DNA of 64,000 nucleotides from Membranipora membranacea (GCA_914767715.1 OU612065.1:24862001-24926000); one strand, 5' to 3'. Shown: positions 38,123 through 50,240, numbered from the stretch's first letter. Numbers and translations are program-made. The notes: generated from the letters alone by a model not told the origin.

Positions 38123-39942
38123 GATAGATGTGTTTTTCCTCCTTTCTAGGTCACTAACTTTAACAGTCTAATAACATGAAGCGTTGTGATCGGAATCAGC
38201 AACAACTACTCGAAACAAGTTTATGATATTGTCATGCTATGAATTTGACAACTCACTTTCAGGCACAGTAATGTGTCCTCTATATCAGTCAGACAATATT
38301 AAGACAGCCTTCAATGCGCTACACGACACAAATGAGCAGCCTAGCCGCGCATTTCAATACCGATTACTCATGAATATCTAAAATAAACAGCTACTGTTTT
38401 AATTGAAGCACAAAAACATCAAAATTCATAGAAATAGGTTAGCTGTATTTCACATAAGAGCTCTCAAATGCCAGATCAAAATTTCCTCATATTGATCCTG
38501 CTAAAATCATTAACACAACAAGTGTTGAAAAATGAACTTAGGTTTTATAGTACATGGCAGTTCAGTTCTAAGACTACTTCTAGGTTCTTGATTTGTTGAG
38601 TTTTTGCCAAAATATGGTCTTTTCTATGAATATGGTTTGATATTTCTGAATACTAGCCCCGGTCTAATTGCTGTGTTGTGATATATAGTACTACTATTCT
38701 CCACCACCTGCCTTACTACATTTACATCTTCAGCCATGAGACATTACAGTCTCCAACTCATTGGATTTGACTTCTTACCCACAATAAGGAGGCCATCCCT
38801 AATCTTCGTCATTGCAAAGTTAGAGCAGATTATCACAATGAAACTTAGTTTCAAAAGTAATAGGTTCTGCTTTTCTTTCTTGTTATCAAATATCTCGACT
38901 AGGTCAGGATGGGACAATAAATTAGCTTGTTGCAAAAGGATGGAAAGTAACTTGGTTTGATACAAGTAGAATCGTATCCGTAACAATGCTAATGCTAATA
39001 ATTTATTTTCCCATCCACACAGCTTATTATTTGCTTGCGCTGAAATTGATGGATGGGACTTTCTATTTGCAAGCTACTTTTTTGGCGATCCATGGTCTTT
39101 GACACAAAATTGGTGGTTACACCGACCACTTGATAGGGCAGGGCAGCAGGAAATGTTAAGATTTCATTTAAGTTTTCATACAGTGATGTGTTTTGCTATG
39201 GAGAAAATAAGCGAACAGCATAACTAAAATCAAAAGAAATGTATCTGAGGAGTTGTCGTCTACTCACACAATGAAAGGCAACTACATGCCATTACATACT
39301 CGCTGAAACCTGACACCCTCCCTGCTGACAATACAGTCATTTTGTTCGTGTTTGAGATCATTTACTTTTGTAAAGATATAGGTATGAGCCCAGCAAATAT
39401 CCAAAGGGATGCTGATGTTTAAGAGTAGGGGTTTAAGATATTTCGATAAGAACATATCGTTCATTTGAATATATTAGTAATCTCAATTTCATCAAGAGCT
39501 CTAAAAAACAACCGTAACAGTTAATGGTTTTCATAAAAAATTATAACTTCAAAATTAACACTACATGTGCCATGTAGCCTTAACAACAACAACCCGTAGA
39601 AATGGGAGCTCTATAACAGTGTATGTAAACTAAAAACTCTACAATATCGAACTATTATATAAAAAAAAAACAACACAAACATGTTCAACAATTCAACTTT
39701 CACTAACAGTGATAAGTTGCGAAAATCATTCAGAACAATACAAACAAAATATCTTTTGAAAAACATGGGGTTGAAATAGTAATACTAAAACTGACAACCT
39801 GCCAGTATTTATCATCTACTGACTTTTATAACAGGTAAACAGGGATGGAGGGAATTCTTGTGAGATTTACGAATCGAGTCGTGATATTGCCATTTTAGCT
39901 CAATGACTTTGGAGCATAGTGCAAATTGTGCATTTGGTCTCT
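38123..39942. other. Spacer between CKS stop and TLR start
   Basis: 1.8 kb. It should contain the TLR promoter and 5' UTR and the CKS 3' UTR. I scanned both strands for conserved protein blocks and found none. No repeat family recognised. Confidence 0.5.
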
Positions 39943-41196
39943 TTAATTCTCTTTCTTAGGTCTTCTATATAACAATATGTGTGGCTCTGAAAACAATACA
40001 GAATTATTAGTAACTAGCAGGATTGACATTGATACATTGATTGACATTGATGTTGTGAGGTTTTGTGTAAACTATGAAAAGGTGGCCATTGCATTGCAGG
40101 CTTTTATGGTTTCATACCACATCATAAATTGTACTGCCGTTAGTTTGGTTGTCTAAACGTTTCTATGTAGCGCTGTAACTGAATAAGATGACAAACATTT
40201 AGAACTATCTGTAGTTACCTTTCCAAAACGCATGACAGCTGATGCTTAGAGAATTTTCTGTACGTTTTCGCAGACCTCTATCACTTGAAATATCATTCTA
40301 GCAATCATTAATTACACTTATTAACGCCATACCAGGTTTATGAAGCATGTAATGGATCCATCCCGGTGATTGTTGCACTCCAATGTTCCTCCATTCCGTT
40401 TCTGTCATCAGATGAGTCTTTGGTACTAGCTTTGCAATGTCAGGAGGTAATATAACATGCCTGCAACGCACAACAGTTTGATAATGCAGTTTACTTGTCA
40501 TCAATTGAAGATGAACCTAGTCTTTGTATTTTACCAGTAAACTATGTTGGTCTGAGCTGTGGCTGTAAGAATGAGCTGGAAGACACAATGACCAGTTTTT
40601 GGGGACAATGGCATGAAGGCTCACAGGTCTATCACACAGCAGCTATATGATTCTCATTAATTGTTGTGTGATACCCTCACACAGGACTTGCAGGGTGTTT
40701 TGGGGAGTGGTGAGGCAGACACATGGGGGTGTAAGTAAGGATGGGGTTTTAACTCGCGGCTCCAAGTGCTGCTGTGACTAGAGTTTAAGCGCATAGACGA
40801 GACGGATAGCATAATACCAAAACTCCAAGATCAAGAACATTTGCTTTTCTTAGATCCACTGGTAATAATCAGTAGGTAGTAATACATACATACATACACT
40901 CCGTCAATCCCATTCGCCTAGCTTGTGGCAACGGGCATAAATGATACATAAATTCGGTTGTGGCATATAAGTGTGTGTGGATGTTTCGTAAGCGATCTCA
41001 GTCTCAGGTAATGTGCACATAGATAGATAGATACTCAAATAATAATCAAGACAATTCAACAACATCATGAACATCACATCACATGAACACCACATGATTG
41101 GAAGTATCATTGATTTGAATGTCATATTCACCTGTATTCAAACTCATTGTCATTATACCGATCTGAGTAGCAAATTTGGGTCACATGGGAAGGCAT
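39943..41196 (-). CDS. CKS1B: Cyclin-dependent kinase regulatory subunit (CKS1/CKS2 family), complete
   Basis: This small adaptor binds cyclin-dependent kinases and phosphothreonine on their substrates. Exons on the minus strand: 41,132-41,196; 40,333-40,460; 39,986 down to the stop at 39,943-39,945. The product is 78 residues, against 79 in human CKS1. It has the signature blocks [48 protein letters not shown] and [10 protein letters not shown], covering the phosphate-binding pocket and the HxPEPH hinge used in strand exchange (here HKPEPH). The start Met ([12 protein letters not shown]) aligns with human MSHKQIYYSD. Splice phases are 2 and 1, and the human gene breaks at the same place after EFEYR. 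The first exon is only 65 bp and lies 671 bp upstream of exon 2. The symbol is for the family: CKS1 versus CKS2 is a vertebrate split. A large transposon-like block begins 326 bp upstream of the start codon. Confidence 0.95.
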
Positions 41197-41521
41197 ACTA
41201 TGATAGAGGAGAAAAGGCTGGGAGTAGTTGTAAGTCAAATTTTTTCTCTGTTCTTGAAATCACAAGCTAGACCGAGGACGTCCAAGATGTCTGTGTTGCG
41301 TTGCTGGGCGATATTTATAACCCCCAATATACTTTACAGTAAACTGGAATAAAGATGTAAGGCTATCACATGTCCTTGACAAAGTTTTTTATGAGTTTTG
41401 TTCCTCTTTGCAATTGTCTGATATCTTTCTTTGACATGGGTAAGGGGAGCAGTTGCACAGGCATTCAAAATAAACATTGCCACATGATTTATTTTGTTTG
41501 CAACTAATACAAGGTTTGATC

Positions 41522-41597
41522 CGGGTGCGTTCTATGTTCCGCTTCTCCGATGTTCCGCTGGTCTATGTTCCGCTTGAAATGGGTCTATAGTCCGCTG
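41522..41597 (+). repeat. Left terminal inverted repeat of the 8.5-kb element
   Basis: CGGGTGCGTTCTATGTTCCG at the very end, then two more GTTCCGCT units and GGGTCTATAGTCCGCTG. Adjacent outer bases are TTTGATC. Confidence 0.8.
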
Positions 41598-41931
41598 TTT
41601 TTTAGACCACTGTATCGATCCTTATTCATCCATACAAACTGCTCCATGTTAGTTTAGCCCATTATCAAGGACTAAATAATCATTAGGACCAGACCTTCTT
41701 GCCCATTATAGACCACTAAACCAAGGAGTGACTGAACTCCACAGCTGAATCTATAGATTGTGAAGATATTCCCCACTGAGTCACCAGTCCATGTACTGAC
41801 TTTAACCCTTACATTATCTAATGATGGACTATTTAAGTGCATTGGAACAATGAGTAAGTGATTTGAATCAATTTAAACCTGTTTGAATGTACACTTATTG
41901 CATAGGACATCATTGCTGATGACATGTAAAC

Positions 41932-42063
41932 CACAGGCCTTCTGTAGTTGGTGCAAGTCCAGTGGTCGAGTGCCCCAGTGGCCGAGGCCTTTTCTTGAGA
42001 GAAAAGGCCTCGACCACTGGGGCACTCTACCACCGGACTTGCACCAACTATAGAAGGCCTGTG
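41932..42063. repeat. 132-bp hairpin with 64-bp arms
   Basis: CACAGGCCTTCTGTAGTTGG through GGCCGAGGCCTTTTCT and its near-perfect inverted copy, with a 4-bp spacer at about 41,996-41,999. The arms differ at only about four positions. Likely a MITE nested in the larger element. Confidence 0.88.
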
Positions 42064-42329
42064 ATGCAAACTCTAACTTATGGAACTATATGACTGTCCT
42101 GCTTTCATAGCTTCTGTATTTTCTGGAAACCATTTTGGCGCTTGCTTAATTTGTTGTTTTTGCATTGTCATTGCGGCCAGTCAGATTCCAAAATTCCTCG
42201 ATTAAAGCAACAAATTAAGCACATGTTAATGACCCGGAAATGTTAAACCGATTTTGAGCAGAAGTTTCTAAAGTCACAGCTGGAGAGCTGGCGCTTGAGA
42301 CGAAGAAGACGCAGGTAAATACTCAGTCA

Positions 42330-42960
42330 TATCCAAAACCCGCATGTTCGCAGACGATACGTCATCTGTTCGACCGGTGAAAACTTTTTCCAGCTCCAAA
42401 AAAATCTAGATGCCCTCCAAGTATGGGAGAGTAGTTGGAAGATGGAGTTCAATCCTCTCAAATGCGAACATGTTAAATTTACCCAAAAAAGAACTAAAGG
42501 AGCCAACAACAACCACATACATAATGAAACAGACATCCCTAAGACAAAGGGTGTAAAATACCTAGGATTAAGGCTGGAGAGCTCTCTTAGATGGAACGAA
42601 AACTTCAACTATATTACCAACAAAGCAGCCAGCATAAGGTGAGGGTTCATAAGAAGAGCACACAATACCATACTTTCTAAAACATCTCAGAGCAAAAGCT
42701 TACCCCATACTCGTCAGGCCCATTCTAGAATACACATCATCAGTATGGGATGGTAGCCTGACGCAAGCACAAGCAACAAAGCTCGAAGCTGTGTAACGCA
42801 AGGCCGTGCGCATGTGTTTACAATGTTCCGCGGTCAGACCACACAACTAGCACCTCGCAGCTGATTGAAGAACTAGAATGGAAAAACCTAAGTACCAGAA
42901 TGGCGAAGAATTGTACTCTTCCGAGCCATCCACTTTGGTAAAGTAGAGACTGACATGGGA
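42330..42960 (+). pseudogene. Non-LTR retrotransposon (jockey/CR1-like) reverse transcriptase fragment, broken
   Basis: The RT catalytic box appears as MFADDT at about 42,343. After a frameshift the thumb-side region reads MEFNPLKCEHVKFT, GVKYLGLRLESSLRWNENF, then after further breaks RPILEYTSSVWDG and RKAVRMCLQ. The open part is 42,442-42,642. This is the usual RT C-terminal order of LINE elements. Stops and frameshifts make it inactive. Confidence 0.75.
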
Positions 42961-43339
42961 GATTACATCAACTTCACCCACATCCTGGCAGTTCTAGAAG
43001 GCACAACCCTCAGTACCTAATACCTCACTGCAGCACTGACCTCCACAAAAAGAGATTCTTTGTCTCCCCCGCTAAATTGTTAAATGATCTTTTTTATCAC
43101 TCTTTGATACTTGTAGATCCTCCTGTGGCAGGTTTAGGTTACAGTAAATGGTTATACAATCTATGACACGGGCTGATTACCGATAGACAAGCCTGAAAAA
43201 ATACTGGAAACTTCAGATGAAGAACCGATTACTCTACAAGTATCAAGTAAGTATGGTATGCTTAATTGAGTTCAGTGGTAACTTCAGGCCTATATATAGG
43301 CATGTCGGCAAAGAGAAATGCTTTCACTCTGTTTCTGCT

Positions 43340-44420
43340 ATTTGCAGCCGCTAGATGTCTGCCTGGCATCTACATCTGTTAGTTGCCAAATTGACATCCG
43401 GTTACATAAAAGGCATCCAGGCACGTATTTGACAAAGGTGGATTGGTATGTAGCAGAGGAGGATGGATTGTAGTCACTCATCATTGGGGCGACAACCCCA
43501 TCTGAATAGGGCTGTAACAGCAAATATTAATGCTCTAAGCCCATTTGGTTGGGTTTGTTACACCAAAAATTTCTGCTCCAAGCCCAAACAAATGGGTTTG
43601 TTATAGAAAGTATTACTGCTACAAGCTGTTGTACTAAAAATGTTTTCTGTAAATGGCCATCTGCCACACATCTCTGGTCTATCCTCAGCCTATGCAGATG
43701 AGTTTGTTACTGCTCCAAGCCCATATGGATGAGTAGTTGGCAACCATCAGTTGCCATTGGCCATTCGGATGGGTTTGTTACAGTCACACTTCGAGATTGA
43801 TACAAGGTGAAATGGATGGCCAGTTAGCATTGCCGCATGGGTATTTGTCATAAGCGGATGGCCCTTTTATGGAGATATGTTGCTGATGGCCATTTACCGG
43901 ACACATTTGGCTCATCTGGAAGAATGGTTACAGCAAATATTACTGCTCAAACAAAACCCACCCGGATGGAGTTAATTTAGCAAACATTACTATTCCAAGC
44001 CTGTCTGGATGGGTTTGTTGCAGTTATAGTGCGAAAAATGTGGCCGGTCCACCACAAATCTTTACGTTAAAGGTCCATCCACTCATGACAAATATCCATT
44101 TCACATTATATCAATTTCAAAGCTCGGCAGTCACAAACCAATCCTGTTGCAAATTTTGCAACCAGATGGCTTCATGGCAGATGTCAATTGTAAAACAGAC
44201 CCATCCGGATGGCTATTTGGCAACCGTTGGACACCAAATAGGCGTCCTGATGGGTTTCTTTCACAGCAAACTCCACCGTAACAAAACCCATCTCTGTCTA
44301 AAGTGCATTTGCATCTGTTACAAGCCAATCCTGTCCCATGAATTTAATGTCCGGTAGCGTTAAAAGCAACCGGAAGCCTATTTGTCCGTTGGGCAACCGA
44401 CGACTGCCAAATAGTAGGTT
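43340..44420. repeat. Degenerate array built on ATCCGGATGGGTTTGTTACAG-like units in both orientations
   Basis: Variants of GGATGGGTTTGTTACAG and the complementary CCCATCCGGATGG recur at irregular spacing (for example near 43,547, 43,590, 43,690, 43,770, 44,008, 44,200, 44,250), with TTACTGCTCCAAGCCCA between them. The unit is not of constant length. It could be a decayed minisatellite or subterminal repeats of the surrounding element. Confidence 0.6.
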
Positions 44421-44499
44421 CTCATTGCAGAATAGCTATCAGAGTCCGAGAGGACAAATTTAGCATATTGTTTATACCTGGTTCTGGAAGTAGTTCATT

Positions 44500-45110
44500 G
44501 TGTTATGCGATTTTATCTCTGTTCGAACTCCACTGTTTTTGATGGCTATTGCACATTTGCCTCTAAGCGACCAACTTGCACTTCCAGTATGCCCGTTCAT
44601 GTCTCCGGCCAAGATAAGCTCCTCTGCAGCACTGCAACAAACTGTCCAAAATCTGTCTTTGGCCTCCTCGTCACAGTCTTGCTGTTCGCATAGGCAGAAA
44701 CGATGTTATAGGTCTGCCTTTTGGTCACCAAGTTCAAATTGATAATCCCCTCAGGTTTCCTGGTTACATGACTCATCCCACACCATTCCTTGGTCTTATC
44801 CCGCCACTGTTGTACAGCTTGATGCCATCGTCAATGTATCTTGCCTTTCCTCCAGGCCTTTCTCCTCCCATCTGGTCTCCTATAGGCATATGTTGTGCGT
44901 CACCATCGTATCAGCTATCTCTCTACTCTTATTTGTGAGTGTAGCAATGTTTAGGGCCGCTAGCTTGATAATCGTCTACCTCGCTCGCCTACTTTCCACA
45001 AGGTCCCCAACAAGGGAGATGCCTTGGCATAGTCTGGTTCTCTCTGGTTTTATGACAGTCTGTGGCATAGTTTTTCCAGCCGGATGCTCTGCCTGTCGCT
45101 GAACCCGTCT
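44500..45110 (-). pseudogene. RTE-type non-LTR retrotransposon endonuclease fragment, broken
   Basis: Minus-strand translation gives LNIATLTNKSREIADTM, ETRWEE, NIVSAYA and, after a frameshift, LILAGDMNGHTG. These match the ordered motifs of the apurinic-type endonuclease of RTE-like LINEs (N-terminal strand, QETKW block, SAYAPQ block, GD-NGH block). Several frameshifts and stops are present. Confidence 0.7.
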
Positions 45111-46199
45111 CTATCCAGGATTGGGACTGGCTGAGTCTGGCACAGGATTGTACATTCCTCAAGCAAATTTTTCATAATATCATAATATCTACAAAACAAC
45201 CACCTCTATTGCAGAAATAACTGTTGGTCTTGTTCTTGACTTTTTTGCTAGTTTTCATATTTTAACCTGCCCCCTACCTGTTCCAGCTAAGAATTGGTCA
45301 CTTGCCATAGCACACCAGGACATGTAGGTATATACATAAAGTACATAATTATTTTGCTTTATTTTTATCAGATCCTATGCGGAGAAAATTAGTTGTGCAT
45401 TTGGCTGCGACTTGAGATGATTTCCACCAATCTACATCAGGTTTGTTAAGTTATCATGAACGTGAAAAATACCACTTGCCTTTGCCCCATAAGTGAGCCC
45501 AGAAGGTACAATATGAGGATTGAAAAAAAACAAAGCTGAAAGACATAATGCATAATATGGTAATTTGCAGTTGGGCAGTAAAAATATTGACATTGAATGT
45601 ACATCATATCAACTACCCTTGCGGATAAACTATTTTGGTTCCAAGTTTCAATCAAGGCAATTTGGTACCGAAAAACATAATATGTCCTGATTGGGAGGTC
45701 TGCATCAAGCCATCACCCTATCCCTAATGACAGGATACCAGTGCTAAGATGAGAAAGTGTCCATCTGTTCATCTTCACACTATTTCAGAGTGACCTACAA
45801 TGCTGGTTGGTAAATAGAAGTGATATGTAAGGGGATGTGAACTATCAGCTGAGGTGTTGAGCCGCTTGGAGGTAGTGTCCATCATGCCTACCACGTATTG
45901 AGATATGGGTATGTACAAAGGTGTTATTTTCATTCCATAAGTACTGTAACCAAAAAATAGCTTCTCTCTGTGGAAGTGTTTATATTTCTATTTATAGCAA
46001 TCAGCAAATTTTTTTCCCCAGAAAGAAAGTATTTTTACAATCACAATACCTAAATTTGTTGTCAGTTGTTATAAGTTTTGCTAGCAAGAGATCCTGGTTT
46101 CAATTTCCCCTCTTGTTATGAGAGATCGCCCTGCTCATATCCCATAACACGCCGAGCAACATAAACCAACACCAACTGAACTGACTCAAAATTCGCCAC

Positions 46200-46680
46200 T
46201 TCTCTAACGACAACTCTACAACTATACTGTGTGGAACATTCTTAGTCTACCGACATCAAAGAGGCTGTCTATCAGTAATAAACCTATTAAGACAAGAAAT
46301 TTCAAAAGTTGAAACTTGGTGCATGGCCAACAGGCTCACTCTAAATTATTCAAAAACGCTCCAAATTATTTTTAAATCGCCAAAAAAGCAAATTGTTTTG
46401 GCGGAATATAAAATTGATCTCAGCTGTAAAACACAATTTTTTAGGCATTATTCTTGACTCTAATATAACTGATATGAATCAACTCGTGGACCACTGCCGA
46501 AAATTCAACCTAATTTTAACATTGATTAGGGCAGCTCTCCCTTATTTAGATAGCAAAACAATGGTTGACCTGTATTACCATTGTTTTTACCCACATTTAA
46601 TTTAAAAACCTGAAATCTGGGGCCATGCCACGACACAGATCTCCATTCCATTTCAGTTTCCATTCTTCAAAAAAAGTATG
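46200..46680 (+). pseudogene. Second jockey-like LINE reverse transcriptase fragment, broken
   Basis: VETWCMANRLTLNYSKTLQI, then after a frameshift FLGIILDSNITDMNQLVDH, LIRAALPYLDSKTMVDLYYH and PHLI, followed by EIWGHAT. The order (NK-LSLN-SKT, KFLG, LYYS..PYL, GIEIWG) is that of the RT thumb and C-terminal region of jockey-like elements. It differs from the fragment at 42,330. Confidence 0.72.
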
Positions 46681-48307
46681 TACATGTTATTCTGAACAAA
46701 AAACCCAGAGAAAATGTCACATCATTTTTAAAACATAAGGAATCATGTGAATTCAAATGCTATTTGAATTTTGTACTTTAAAACATGCTCAACTACTAAA
46801 AAACGCCAACCGATCGGGATGAGAGGTCCTTGTTGTGCACTCGCTTGTCACTGTACAACAAGCACCTAAAGGGGGTGGAGATGGAGTCTCAGACTTGTGT
46901 GCCCGCGCGCCTGGCTCCCTGTCTGGGGGGCAGTGATGACTGCAGCTGGAAGGGGCACTTGTCCTGTACATGTGTCTCGTATTTGACCTTCAAGCTTTAC
47001 AATTGGGCTGTCTACGCTCTAGCGCAGGCTATAAGACTGTCCCTTTGCTTTTGACATATTTCTATTGCAATTATCTACATTTTTTGATTTAATCTTTTTT
47101 TGCCTTTCTCTGAGTCATACTCAATTGAACTTTATCTATATATGTTATCAATTTTATCTCTAGCAATAAACACACATGAAAGAAAAAATTGTCTAACAGT
47201 CTTCGAGTTAGGGTGTCAATTACCTTTCTGAAATGTGCAGTCTCACACCACTACCCTCCCTCATATCGGACAAGGGATAGAAATACCCATATAGATAATT
47301 ATGACAAACCTATACACAAAATGACCTAATGACCTAATTTTACACTAGTACCCACTCGGTAGCTAAAACTACATGCATCTTTAGTGGCTAGTTATTGCAT
47401 AGCACCTTTTACATGATAATCCCATAATAACCTAATACTAATAGTTATTTTTCTGGCTGCTTTGCGATGCCAATCAATGTTGCAGCTAGCTTTCTGGATA
47501 TTGTAATCTTTATTTCTTTTTTTAGACTGCCATAGAAAGACAGAGCATCTTAAAGAAACTCAGTACCATTCACCAGCTACAAGCAAACAAATAACCACAC
47601 CTACTGAAGCATCAGTGTTGTGATTTAAAAAAAATTTTTGGGCGTTGTAGCCATTTATAATGATTTAAGAACGAGGATTTATATTTTGGTCCATTTCCAT
47701 AATTTTTATATAATCCCCATAGGGGAAAATGGAACTCTATCCTCTGTGCTCCCATAGATCTCAGCCAAACCTCAAATGTATTTTCCGGTAATTATTTATT
47801 CCTCTCCCTGAGAATAAAGCTTAAAATTCATTTTATACGATTATTTTATTAATGGTGTATTTTGATAAAGTATAACAGCTTCAATACAATGTAATGAGTG
47901 ATGGATAACCAAGATTTGGTCTTTTTTAAACCAAGGACTAAGCAACTTCCTAATAATATGCAAGTTGCAATTGTTATCAATATCCAGCACGTTTGGTGCT
48001 GTTTTGCTCCAGGAATCTGGTAAAGATATCTGGCAACTATTGGAATATGCCTCGCATAAGATGACTGACACTTAGACGCGCTCTTCGATGGTAGAGAAGG
48101 AAACTCTTGTCATCATGTGGGCAGTTTGACTAGTATATGATAGGTCGAAAGTTTGAAGTTGAAACGGTCCATAAACCCTTGGTACAAATATTCTAGGTGG
48201 TAAAGATCTGAGTGATCTACCACCGAGGGTGCAAAGGTTCAAAATGAGGATAATGAGGTATGGATATAAAAATTTTGGTGTTAAGATGTTTGTTACCGAT
48301 AGTTTGA

Positions 48308-48670
48308 GCCGACCCAACGAGGCTTAGAGTGCAGCCAGTGTGAAGCACTGTGCAGCTGTTGAGTACTATATTGACAGTATTTGTGAGGACTTAGTCCCTG
48401 ATATACATGAAATAGAGGCGTTTGAAGCCACCGTGACTGACGAAGTCGCAGTTAAATTCAAGCAGTATTTGGTCGAGGGTTGGCGAAGAAACAAGCAGTC
48501 ATAAATTGCCCGGGTACAAAGGTTGTCTCATGTTTAATGATAGACATGATGTACCTGCTAGTTTGCGTAGTGCCTATATTGCACATGCACATGCTGGACA
48601 CCAGGGTACTGCTAAACCTGCAGAGCTGCTCGACAGGTAGTCTGGTGGCCGAGCTATCACCCAACGACAA
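48308..48670 (+). pseudogene. Possible Ty3/Gypsy-type pol remnant (RNase H to integrase zinc-binding region)
   Basis: Plus-strand pieces read DEVAVKFKQYLVEGWRR and, after breaks, VPASLRSAYIAHAHAGHQGT and RQVVWWP. These resemble the LQ-V-xxGWP linker, the VPxxLRxxxLxxxHxGHxG zinc-finger start and the VWWP motif of Gypsy integrases. Only one half of the HHCC finger is evident. Inactive. Confidence 0.5.
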
Positions 48671-49458
48671 ATTTTTGTCAATTTTAGCTCTTGCTTTTGG
48701 CCTGAGTCCCGCAGCAATTGATCTCGGGAATATGCTGTGCAGCTAAAGCCAAGCTTCTTTCAGATTGTCTGCTCAACAACCCGTAGCAGACAACTCCAAT
48801 TTGTACTTCAAGGGACATTCTGATGCGTTAAAAGTGCTCAGATAGCTGTATATGCAAGTTTGAGGCATCACATCATCAAATTCCTTACAAACATTATCAA
48901 ACAAAAGTGAATAGTTGTAATGTGATGCCACAAACTCGCACTTGCAGCCATCTAAGGAGTAAGAACCTAAATTATGTTCGGGTATAGCAGCTAGTTGTCT
49001 ATCCATGGAGAGAGAGGAGACAACTGGTGTTTGATTAAAAAGCATTAAAATCGCTATCTGATTATTCCGCCCGTAACATGTCAAATTGCAAGTCATATTG
49101 CTTTTTGCATGATGGAACCATATTCTGAATGGACAATTTGGAAATGAATTTGTCTAAATTGAAAGACTAAAGGAGCGAGGATTTTGAGCAACGTTTGTTT
49201 GTCAGGATTTTTCTAAAAAGGTTTCACCACTCGGCAGCAACAGCCGGCATAACGATAACCAGCGTGAAATTATCAGATCTGTATTTCAACAGTAACTTTG
49301 CCGTTCGATATGCTGTCCAACTGTTAGTTTCAACTGTGTCCCCAATCTTATAAAAAATATCATATTAGAGAGTTTGATGGTGCAGGCAGTGTTGCGTACT
49401 AAATGCATTTTAAGTACTCAGTTCCATTAAACACTCATACAACTTCCTGAGGTGCAAT

Positions 49459-49571
49459 GGGTGTTATAAGACCTGTGGCAGGTGCTGTATGGAACACAAC
49501 AAAACTGTATAGGCCTTGAGTGCTGTAAGACGTGTCCCATACAGCACAGGCCACACGTCTTACAATACCTG
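49459..49571. repeat. Imperfect hairpin with 38-bp arms
   Basis: The arms GGTGTTATAAGACCTGTGGC... (49,459-49,496) and the complement of 49,533-49,571 match at about 32 of 38 positions, sharing TGCTGTATGG and ACAC at the loop side. It lies within the 8.5-kb element. Confidence 0.65.
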
Positions 49572-49896
49572 TTGCCAGCGCCTGTTTTTAATGCCCATTC
49601 AGAACAGCATAAACTTTTGTAATGCAAATTCCATCGGTTATTAAAAATGGCGTGATGCTAACTTTTGTCAAGGTTGATAAATCCCATGAGAAGATAAGGC
49701 ATATTGCCAAACCTAACTTAAATGGTTGAGCTCAAGTGTATTACTAACTCATTGGTTCATTGATAACAGTTGGGTTTTGCTATGATTCCCACTCTCCCTG
49801 TATTCTCTTTTTCATTATAGGGAGTTGCCTTTTTTTGGAGTTATCAAGTATCAGTTGGGGCGAAACATAATATGGGCATTGAGTATAGGCAGGAGC

Positions 49897-49976
49897 AGCG
49901 GACTAAAGACCCAAAAATCAGCGGAACATAGACCCATACGGAACATAGATCCGAACGGAACATAGACCTGCACCCG
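49897..49976 (-). repeat. Right terminal inverted repeat of the 8.5-kb element
   Basis: Read on the minus strand it starts CGGGTGCAGGTCTATGTTCC, has two further TCTATGTTCCG units and ends GGGTCTTTAGTCCGCTG. Adjacent outer bases (plus strand) are TTTGATC. Confidence 0.8.
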
Positions 49977-50240
49977 TTTGATCATCTGATGATCACAGCT
50001 ATAAAAAACATGTGGGTTTGAACTGAACATTTTTCTTTTTTTTATTTGGTCAATCGACTCTCATCTGTTAACAACTCCCAGCAAGGAGCAGTCATAATAT
50101 CATTCCTATCTTGCAGAGTGCTCAGCAAAGGATATTTTCTCAATATCAATTTTCTAGACAATAAGCAGGATAACCTGTGCTGTGGAAAGGATAATTATTC
50201 ATCATCATTCTATATCAACTCTCTCAAAGCAAGGTATGTG

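Larger units (their letters stand above)
41522..49976. mobile_element. 8.5-kb element with ~80-bp terminal inverted repeats and 7-bp target duplication
   Basis: The left end (41,522-41,597) and the inverted right end (49,897-49,976) align over about 80 bp: both begin CGGGTGC, carry three TCTATGTTCCG-like motifs, and end GTCTWTAGTCCGCTG. Both are flanked outside by TTTGATC (41,515-41,521 and 49,977-49,983). The interior holds broken LINE, endonuclease and Gypsy-like fragments, a palindromic ATCCGGAT-rich array and two hairpins. I found no intact transposase, so the element is non-autonomous or decayed. A 7-bp duplication fits several DNA-transposon groups (for example P or Dada), but I cannot assign a superfamily. 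Confidence 0.75.

Noticed and set aside
46789-47054. Overlapping open frames on both strands
   Set aside because: No conserved motif on either strand; follows a broken LINE fragment and is probably transposon 3' sequence or chance.
48773-49096. 107-codon minus-strand open frame in the 8.5-kb element
   Set aside because: No recognised domain, no neighbouring exons and surrounded by broken transposon fragments. Length is within chance for this base composition.
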